Source: Siphonodentalium dalli (lineage: Eukaryota; Mollusca; Scaphopoda; Gadilida; Siphonodentaliidae). From it: a stretch of 64,000 nt of DNA. Below are positions 49,601 through 61,520 of the stretch, in pieces. The notes beneath the pieces were generated by a model, which saw only the letters and a list, made by a program, of their open reading frames with translations, made no database searches and was not told the origin of the DNA. The first letter of the stretch is position 1. Each line of letters begins with the position of its first letter. The stretch spans positions 107,044,278 to 107,108,277 of the forward strand of contig CP136069.1 of NCBI GenBank assembly GCA_032622095.1, in the 5' to 3' direction. The position numbers and the translations under genes are program-made.

Positions 49601-50904
49601 ACATACATATATAGGTATCCCCACCACACACATATATAGGTATCCCCACCACATACATATATAGGTATCACCACCACACACATATAGGTATTCCCGCCAC
49701 ATACATATAGGTATCCCCACCACACACATATAGGTATCCCCACCACACACATATATAGGTATCACCACCACATACATATATAGGTATCCCCAACACATAC
49801 ATATATAGGTATCCCCACCACATACATATATAGGTATCCCCACCACATACATATATAGGTATCCCCACCACTTACATATATAGGTATCCCCACCACAAAC
49901 ATATATAGGTATCCACACCACATACATATATAGGTATCCCCACCACATACATATATAGCTATCCCCACCACATACATATATAGGTATCACCGCCACATAC
50001 ATCTATAGGTATCCCCACCACATACATATATAGGTATCCCCGCCACACACATATATAGGTATTCCCACCACACACATATATAGGTATCACCACCACACAC
50101 ATATATAGGTATCCCCGCCACATACATATGTAGGTATCCCCACCACATACATATATAGGTATCACCACCACACACATATATAGGTATCCCCACCACATAC
50201 ATATATAGGTATCCCATCACATACATATATAGGTATCCCCACCACATACATATATAGGTATCCCCACCACATACATATATAGGTATCCCCATCACATACA
50301 TCTATATGTATCCCCACCACACACATAAATAGGTATCCCCACCACATACATCTATAGGTATCTCCACCACGCACATATATAGGTATCCCCACCACATACA
50401 TATATAGGTATCCCCATCACATACATCTATAGGTATCCCCACCACATACATATATAGGTATCCCCACCACATACATATATAGGTATCCCCACCACATACA
50501 TATATAGGTATCCCCACCACATACATATATAAGTATCCCCACCACATACATCTATAGGTATCCCCACAACATACATATATAGGTATCCCCAACACATACA
50601 TCTATAGGTATCCCCACCACACACATCTATAGGTATCCCCACCATACACATCTATATGGATCCCCACCACACATATATATATATAGTTATTCTCACCATA
50701 CACATCTATATGTATCACCGCCACACACATATATAGCTAACCCCACCACATACATCTATTGGTATCCCCACCATACACATCTATAGGTATCCCCACCATA
50801 CACATCTATATGTATCACCGCCACACTCATATATAGGTATCCGCACCACATACATCTATAGGTATCACCACCACATACATGTATAGGTATCCCCACCACA
50901 TACA
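46681..50904. repeat. Higher-order repeat family G, copy 2 (about 4.22 kb)
   Basis: This is the tandem copy of the preceding block, longer by several whole units gained at two or three places. Cassettes lie at 46897, 48869 and 49664; GTTATTCTC lies at 47840, 47894 and 50686; GGATCC lies at 47866 and 50658. Confidence 0.85.
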
Positions 50905-52739
50905 TATATAGGTATCCCCACCACACACATCTATATGTATCACCACCACATACATATATAGGTATCCCCACCACACACATATATAGGTATCCCCACGACA
51001 TACATATATAGGTATCCCCACCACACACATATAGGTATCCTCACCACACACATATATAGGTATCCTTACCACACACATATATAGGTATCCCCGTCACATA
51101 CAACTATAGGTATCACCACCACATACATCTATAGGTATCACCACCACACACATCTATAGGTTTTCCCACCACACACATCTATAGGTATCCTCACCACATA
51201 CATATATAGGTATCCCCGCCACACACATATATAGGTATCCTCACCTCACACATCTATAGGTATCCCCACCACACACATATATAGGTATCGCCACCACCCA
51301 CATATATAGGTATCCCCACCACACACATCTATAGGTATCCCCACCACACACATATATAGGTATCCCCACCACACACATCTATAGGTATCCCCACCAAACA
51401 CATATATAGGTATCCCCACCACATACATATATAGGTATCCCCACCACATACATATATAGGTATCACCACCACATACATCTATAGATATCACCACCTCATA
51501 CATCTATAGGTATCCCCACCACATACATCTATAGGTATCCCCGCCACACACATCTATAGGTATCCTCACCACACACATATATAGGTATCCCCACCAAATA
51601 CATCTATAGGTATCCCCACCACACACATATATAGGTATCCCCATCACACACATATATAGGTATCCCCACCACATACATCTATAGGTATCCCCACCACACA
51701 CATATAGGTATACCCGCCACACACATCTATAGGTATCACCACCACATACATCTATAGGTATCACCACCACAACATCTATAGGTATCCCCACCACATACAT
51801 ATATAGTTATCCCTACCACATACATCTATAGGTATCCCCGCCACACACATCTATAGGTATCCTCACCACACACATATATAGGTATCCCCACCACATACAT
51901 CTATATGTATCACCACCACACACATCTATAGGTATTACCACCACATACAAATATAGGTATCACCACCACATACATCTATAGGTATACATACCACATACAT
52001 CTATAGGTATCCCCACCACATACATTTATAGGTATCCCCGCCACACACATCTGTAGGTATCCTCACCACACACATATATAGGTTGCCCCACCACATACAT
52101 ATATAGGTATCCCCACCACACACATATATAGGTATCACCACCACAAACGTCTATATGTATCCCTACCACATACATCTATAGGTAACCCCACCACATACAT
52201 ATATAGGTATCCCCACCACATACATCTATAGGTATCCACACCACACACATATATAGGTATCAACACCACACACATATATAGGTATCACCACCACATACAT
52301 CTATATGTATCCCCACCACATACATATATAGGTATCTCCGCCACATACATATATAGGTATCCCCACCACATACATATATAGGTATCCCCACCACACACAT
52401 ATATAGGTATCCCCACCACACACATATATAGGTATCCCCGCCACTCACATATATATAGGTATCCACGCCACACACATATATAGGTATCCCCACCACATAC
52501 ATATATAGGTCTCCCCACCACATACATCTATAGGTATCCCCACCACACACATCTATAGGTATCCTCACCACATACATATATAGGTATCCCCGCCACACAC
52601 ATATATAGGTATCCTCACCACACACATCTATATGTATCCCCACCACACACATATATAGGTATCGCCACCACACACATATATAGGTATCCCCACCAAACAC
52701 ATATATAGGTATCCCCACCACACACATATATAGGTATCC
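50905..52739. repeat. Mosaic of G- and F-type units
   Basis: The left part continues the G pattern (offset 2,792 bp from 48.0-48.3 kb). CCTCACCTCACAC lies at 51239. About 51.5-51.8 kb resembles 34.4-34.7 kb with its CCACAACATC unit, and 51,960-52,735 is a partial F copy with AAACGTCTATATG at 52145. Only 25-bp units and their variants are present. Confidence 0.72.
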
Positions 52740-54130
52740 CCACCATACACATCTATATGTATAACCGCCACACTCATATATAGGTATCCCCACCACATAC
52801 ATCTATAGGTATCACCACCACATACATGTATAGGTATCCCCACCACATAAATCTATAGGTATCCCCACCACACACATCAATATGTATCACCACCACATAC
52901 ATATATAGGTATCCCCACCACACACATATATAGGTATCCCCACCACATACATATATAGGTATCCCCACCACACACATATAGGTATCCTCACCACACACAT
53001 ATATAGGTATCCTCACCACACACATATATAGGTCTCCCCGCCACATACATCTATAGGTATCACCACCACATACATCTATAGTTATCACCACCACATACAT
53101 CTATAGGTATCCCCGCCACACACATCTATAGGTATCCTCACGACACACATATATAGGTATCCCCACCACATACATCTATAGGTATCCCCACCACACACAT
53201 ATATAGGTATCCCCACCACACACATATATAGGTATCCCCACCACATACATCTATAGGTATCCCCACCACATACATATATAGGTATCCCCACCACATACAT
53301 CTATAGGTATCCCCACCACATACATATATAGGTATACCCACCACATACATATATAGGTATCCACAACACACACATCTATAGATATCCCCGCCATACACGT
53401 CTATAGGTATCCCCTCCACATACATCTATAGGTATCACCACCACATACATCTATAGGTATCCCCACCAAATACATCCATATGTATCCCCGCCACACACAT
53501 CTATAGGTATCCTCACCACACACATATATAGGTATCCCCACCACATACATATATAGGTATCCCCACCACACACATATATAGGTATCACCACCACATACAT
53601 CTATATGTATCCCCAACACGTACGTGTATAGGTAACCCCACCACATACATATATAGGTATCCCCACCACATACATCTATAGGTATCACCACCACACACAT
53701 ATATAGGTATCACCACCACATACATCTATAGATATCTCCACCACATACATCTATGGGTATAACCACCACACACATATATAGGTATCACCACCACATACAT
53801 CTATAGGTATCTCCACCACATACATCTATGGGTATCCCCGCCACATACATATATAGGTATCCCCACCACATACATATATAGGTAGCACCACCACATACAT
53901 CTATAGGTATCCCCACCACACACATCTATAGGTATCCCCACCACACACATATATAGGTATCCCCGCCACACACATCTATAGGTATCACCACCACATACAT
54001 TTATAGGTATCCCCATCACATACATATATAGGTATCCCCACCACATACTTATATAGGTATCCCCACAATATACATCTATAGGTATCCTCACCACATACAT
54101 CTATAGGTATCCCCACCACACACATCTATA
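52740..54130. repeat. Distant copy of the first 2 kb of the window
   Basis: This segment shares rare variants in the same order with about 700-2,130. CCATACACGTC at 53391 matches 1587 and TCCATAT at 53475 matches 1671 (offset 51,804 bp); TCTATGGG at 53750 and about 53,827 matches 1971 and 2048 (offset 51,779 bp). The 25-bp change in offset is one unit. TCTATGGG was not seen anywhere between these two places. Confidence 0.82.
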
Positions 54131-54549
54131 GGTATCCCCACCACACACATCTATAGTTATCCCCGCCACACACATATATAGGTATCACCACCACATACAT
54201 TTATAGGTATCCCCATCACATACATATATAGGTATCCCCACCACATACATATATAGGTATCCCCACCACATACATCTATTTGTATCCCCACCACACATAT
54301 ATATAGGTATCCCCACCACATACATACATAGGTATCCCCACCACATACATATATAGGTATCCCCACCACATACAGATATAGGTATCCCCACCACATACAT
54401 CTATAAGTATCCCCACCACATACATATATAGGTATCCCCACCACATACATCTATAGGTATCCCCACCACATACATATATAGGTATCCCCACCACATACAT
54501 ATATAGGTATCCCCACCACATACATCTATAGGTATCCCCACCACATACA

Positions 54550-55870
54550 TATATATGTATCCTCACCACATACATATATAGGTATCCCCGCCACACACAT
54601 ATATAGGTATCCTCACCACACACATCTATAGGTATCCCCACCACACACATATATAGGTATCGCCACCACACACATATATAGGTATCCCCACCACACACAT
54701 ATATAGGTATCCCCACCACACACATATATAGGTATCCCCACCACACACATATATAGGTATCCCAACCACACACATCTATTGGTATCCCCACCACACACAT
54801 ATATAGGTATTCCCACCACATACATATATAGGTATCCCCACCACATACATATATAGGTATCACCACCACATACATATATAGGTATCCTCACCACACACAT
54901 CTATAGGTATCCCACCACACACATATATAGGTATCCCCACCACACACATCTATAGGTATCCCCACCACACATATCTATAGGTATCCCCACTACATACATA
55001 TATATGTATCCCCACCACACACATATATAGGTATTCCCGCCACATACATATATAGGTATCCCCGCCACATACATATATAGGTATCCCCACCACATACATA
55101 TATACGTATCCCCACCACACACATATATAGATATCCCCACCACACACATATATAGGTATCCCCACCACACACATATATATATGTATCCCCGCCACACATA
55201 TATATAGGTATCCCCACCACATACATATATAGGTCTCCCCACCACATACATCTATAGGTATCCCCACCACACACATATATAGGTATCACCACCACATACA
55301 TATATAGGTATCCCCGCCACACACATATATAGGTATCCCCGCCACATACATATATAGGTATTCCCACCACACACATCTATAGGTATCCCCACCACACACA
55401 TATATAGGTATCACCACCACATACATATATAGGTATCCCCGCCACACACATATATAGGTATCCCCGCCACATACATATATAGGTATCCCCACCACACACA
55501 TCTATAGGTATCCCCACCATATACATATATAGGTATCACCACCACACACATATATAGGTATCCCCACCACACACATATATAGGTATCCCCGCCACATACA
55601 TATATAGGTATCACCACCACACACATATATAGGTCTCCCCACCACATACATATATAGGTATCCCCACCACACACATCTATATGTATCCCCACCACACACA
55701 GATCTATAGGTATCCCCACCACACACATATATAGGTATTCCCATAATACACATCTATAGTTATCCCCGGCACACACATATATAGGTATCCCCACCACATA
55801 CATATATAGGTATCCCCACCACACACATATATAGGTATCCCCACCACATACATATATAGGTATCACCACC
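54550..55870. repeat. Higher-order repeat family A, copy 5
   Basis: This block is colinear with A copy 2 at an exact 50,106-bp offset (for example the AGATCT unit at 55699 against 5593). The 23-bp cassette expected at about 55,859 is missing: the sequence goes straight from the CACCACCACACAC unit to the CCATATACTTATAT unit, so cassette and neighbouring units were deleted. Confidence 0.82.
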
Positions 55871-58014
55871 ACACACATATATAGGTATCCCCACCATATA
55901 CTTATATAGGTATCCCCACCACATACATATATAGGTATCCCCACCACATACATCTATAGGTATCCCCTCCACAAACATATATAGGTATCCCCACCACATA
56001 CATATATAGGTATCCCCACCACATACATATATAGCTATCCCCACCACATACATCTATACGTATCACCACCACATACATCAATAGGTATCCCCACCACATA
56101 CATATATAGGTATCCCCGCCACACACATATATAGGTATCCCCACCACACACATATATAGGTATCACCACCACACACAAATATAGGTATCCCCGCCACATA
56201 CATATGTAGGTATCCCCACCACATATATATATAGGTATCACCACCACACACATATATAGGTATCCCCACCACATACATATATAGGTATCCCCATCACATA
56301 CATTTATAGGTATCCCCACCACACACATATATAGGTATCCCCACCACATACATATATAGGTATCACCACCACATACATATATAGGTATCCCCATCACATA
56401 CATTTATAGGTATCCCCACCACACACATATATAGGTATCCCCACCACATACATATATAGGTATCCCCACCACATACATATATAGGTATCCCCACCACATA
56501 CATCTATAAGTGTCCCCACCACACACATATATGGGTATCCCCACCACATACATCTATAGGTATCCCCACCACGCACATATATAGGTATCCCCAACACATA
56601 TATATATAGGTATCCCCACCACATACATCTATAGGTATCCCCACCACATACATATATAGGTATCCCCACCACACACATATATAGGTATCCCCACCACATA
56701 CATATATAGGTATCACCACCACACACATATAGGTATTCCCGCCACATACATATAGGTATCCCCACCACACACATATAGGTATCCCCACCACACACATCTA
56801 TAGGTATCACCACCACATACATATATAGGTATCCCCAACACATACATATATAAGTATCCCCACCACATACTTATATAGGTATCCCCACCACATACATATA
56901 TAGGTATTCCCACCACATACATCTATAGGTATCCCCACCACAAACATATATAGGTATCCCCACCACATACATATATAGGTATCCCCACCACATACATATA
57001 TAGCTATCCCCACCACATACATATAAAGGTATCACCGCCACATACATCTATAGGTATCCCCACCACATACATATATAGGTATCCCCGCCACACACATATA
57101 TAGGTATTCCAAACACACACATATATAGGTATCACCACTTCACACATATATAGGTATCCCCGCCACATACATATGTAGGTATCCCCACCACATACATATA
57201 TAGGTATCACCACCACACACATATATAGGTATCCCCACCACATACATATATAGGTATCCCATCACATACATATATAGGTATCCCCACCACATACATATAT
57301 AGGTATCCCCACCACATACATATATAGGTAGCCCCATCACATACATCTATATGTATCCCCACCACACACATATATAGGTACCCCCACCACATACATCTAT
57401 AGGTATCCCCACCACGCACATATATAGGTATCCCCACCACATACATATATAGGTATCCCCACCACATACATCTATAGGTATCCCCACCACATACATATAT
57501 AGGTATCCCCACCACATACATATATAGGTATCCCCACCACATACATATATAGGTATCCCAACCACATACATCTATAGGTATCCCCACCACATACATATAC
57601 AGGTATCCCCAACACATACATCTATAGGTATCCCCACCACACACATCTATAGGAATCCCCACGATACACATCTATAGGTATCCCCTCCACACATATATAT
57701 ATAGGTATCCCCACCATACACATCTATATGTATCACCGACACACACATATATAGGTAACCCCACCACATACATCTATTGGTATCCACACCATACACATAC
57801 AGAGGTATCCCCACCATACACATCTATATGTATCACCGCCACACTCATATATAGGTATCCGCACCACATACAACTATAGGTATCACCACCACATACATAT
57901 ATAGGTATCCCCACCACATACATCTATAGGTATCCCCACCACACACATCTATATGTATCACCACCACATACATATATAGGTATCCCCACCACACACATAT
58001 ATAGGTATCCCCAC
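55871..58014. repeat. Family E-like segment, distant copy of 20-22.8 kb
   Basis: The cassette at 56709 aligns with 21459 at an offset of 35,250 bp; further right the offset is 35,225 bp, one unit less. The order of variants in 19.9-20.3 kb also appears here at about 36,121 bp. It contains only repeat units. Confidence 0.78.
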
Positions 58015-59659
58015 GACATACATATATAGGTATCCCCACCACAAACATATAGGTATCCTCATCACACACATATATAGGTATACTCACCACACACATATAT
58101 AGGTATCCCCGTCACATACATCTATAGGTATCACCACCACATACATCTATAGATATCACCACCACATACATGTATAGGTATCCCCACCACATACATCTAT
58201 AGGTATCCCCGCCACACACATCTATAGGTATCCTCACCACACACATATATAGGTATCCCCACCACATACATCTATAGGTATCCCCACCACACACATATAT
58301 AGGTATCCCCACCACACACATATATAGGTATCCCCACCACACACATATATATAGGTATCCCCGCCACACACATATATAGGTATCCCCACCCCATACATAT
58401 ATAGGTCTCCCCACCACATACATCTATAGGTATCCCCACCACACACATATATAGGTATCCTCACCACATACATATATAGGTATCCCTGCCACACACATAT
58501 ATAGGTATCCTCACCACACACATCTATAGGTATCCCCACCACACACATATATAGGTATCGCCACCACACACATATATAGGTATCCCCACCACACACATCT
58601 ATAGGTATCCCCACCACACACATATAGAGGTATCCCCACCACACCCATATATAGGTATCCCCACCACACACATCTATAGCGATCCCCACCAAACACATAT
58701 ATATGTATCCCCACCACATACATATATAGGTATCCCCACCACATTCATATATAGGTATCACCTCCACATACATATATAGGTATCCTCACCACACACATCT
58801 ATAGGTATCCCACCACACACATATATAGGTATCCCCACCACACACATCTATAGGTATCCCCACCACACACATCTATAGGTATCCCCACTACATACATATA
58901 TATGTATCCCCACCACATACATATATAGGTATCCCCGCCACATACATATATAGGTATCCCCACCACATACATATATAGGTATCCCCACCACACACATATA
59001 TAGGTTTCCCCACCACACACATATATAGTTATCCCCACCACACACATATATATAGGTATCCCCGCCACTCACATATATAGGTATCCCCACCACATACATA
59101 TATAGGTCTCCCCACCACATACATATATATGTATCCCCACAATACACATCTATAGTTATCCCCGCCACACACATATATAGGTATCACCACCACATACATA
59201 TATAGGTATCCCCACCACACACATATATAGGTATCCCCACCACATACATATATAGGTATCACCACCACACACATATAGGTATCCCCGCCACATACATATA
59301 GGTATCCCCACCACACACATATAGGTATCCCCACCACACACATATATAGGTATCACCACCACATACATATATAGGTATCCCCAACACATACATATATAGG
59401 TATCCCCACCATATACTTATATAGGTATCCCCACCACATACATATATAGGTATCCCCACCACATACATCTATAGGTATCCCCATCACAAACATATATAGG
59501 TATCCCCACCACATACATATATAGGTATCCCCACCACATACATATATAGCTATCCCCACCACATACATCTATAGGTATCACCGCCACATACATCTATAGG
59601 TATCCCCACCACATACATATATAGGTATCCCCGCCACACACATATATAGGTATCCCCAC
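58015..59659. repeat. Higher-order repeat family J, copy 1 (1,645 bp)
   Basis: This block starts at the CCACGAC variant (its G at 58015) and ends where the same variant reappears at 59660. The content is F-like on the left and cassette-bearing (59255) on the right. Most landmarks recur 1,868 bp downstream. Confidence 0.83.
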
Positions 59660-59882
59660 GACATACATATATAGGTATCCCCACCACAAACATATAGGTA
59701 TCCTCATCACACACATATATAGGTATACTCACCACACACATATATAGGTATCCCCGTCACATACATCTATAGGTATCACCACCACATACATCTATAGATA
59801 TCACCACCACATACATCTATAGGTATCCCCACCACATACATATATAGGTATCCCCACCACACACATATATAGGTATCCCCAC
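59660..59882. repeat. Family J short copy (223 bp)
   Basis: This is a truncated copy of the first 223 bp of the J block: eight 25-bp units plus one 23-bp unit. The CCACGAC variant lies at 59660 and again at 59883. It sits between two full J copies and accounts for the 1,868-bp offset (1,645 + 223). Confidence 0.83.
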
Positions 59883-61520
59883 GACATACATATATAGGTA
59901 TCCCCACCACAAACATATAGGTATCCTCATCACACACATATATAGGTATACTCACCACACACATATATAGGTATCCCCGTCACATACATCTATAGGTATC
60001 ACCACCACATACATCTATAGATATCACCACCACATACATCTATAGGTATCCCCACCACATACATCTATAGGTATCCCCGCCACACACATCTATAGGTATC
60101 CTCACCACACACATATATAGGTATCCCCACCACATACATCTATAGGTATCCCCACCACACACATATATAGGTATCCCCACCACACACATATATAGGTATC
60201 CCCACCACACACATATATATAGGTATCCCCGCCACACACATATATAGGTATCCCCACCCCATACATATATAGGTCTCCCCACCACATACATCTATAGGTA
60301 TCCCCACCACACACATCTATAGGTATCCTCACCACATACATATATAGGTATCCCTGCCACACACATATATAGGTATCCTCACCACACACATATATAGGTA
60401 TCCCCACCACACACATATATAGGTATCATCACCACACACATATATAGGTATCCCCACCACACACATCTATAGGTATCCCCACCACACACATATAGAGGTA
60501 TCCCCACCACACACATATATAGGTATCCCCACCACACACATCTATAGCGATCCCCACCAAACACATATATATGTATCCCCACCACATACATATATAGGTA
60601 TCCCCACCACATTCATATATAGGTATCACCTCCACATACATATATAGGTATCCTCACCACACACATCTATAGGTATCCCACCACACACATATATAGGTAT
60701 CCCCACCACACACATCTATAGGTATCCCCACCACACACATCTATAGGTATCCCCACTACATACATATATATGTATCCCCACCACATACATATATAGGTAT
60801 CCCGGCCACATACATATATAGGTATCCCCACCACATACATATATAGGTATCCCCACCACACACATATATAGGTTTCCCCACCACACACATATATAGTTAT
60901 CCCCACCACACACATATATATAGGTATCCCCGCCACTCACATATATAGGTATCCCCACCACATACATATATAGGTCTCCCCACCACATACATATATATGT
61001 ATCCCCACAATACACATCTATAGTTATCCCCGCCACACACATATATAGGTATCACCACCACATACATATATAGGTATCCCCACCACACACATATATAGGT
61101 ATCCCCACCACATACATATATAGGTATCACCACCACACACATATAGGTATCCCCGCCACATACATATAGGTATCCCCACCACACACATATAGGTATCCCC
61201 ACCACACACATATATAGGTATCACCACCACATACATATATAGGTATCCCCAACACATACATATATAGGTATCCCCACCATATACTTATATAGGTATCCCC
61301 ACCACATACATATATAGATATCCCCACCACATACATCTATAGGTATCCCCATCACAAACATATATAGGTATCCCCACCACATACATATATAGGTATCCCC
61401 ACCACATACATATATAGCTATCCCCACCACATACATCTATAGGTATCACCGCCACATACATCTATAGGTATCCCCACCACATACATATATAGGTATCCCC
61501 GCCACACACATATATAGGTA
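59883..61520. repeat. Higher-order repeat family J, copy 3 (about 1.64 kb)
   Basis: This is the full tandem copy of the first J block at an offset of 1,868 bp, with the cassette at 61123 against 59255. Only scattered substitutions were noticed, for example CCCGGCC near 60,803 where copy 1 has CCCCGCC. Confidence 0.83.
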
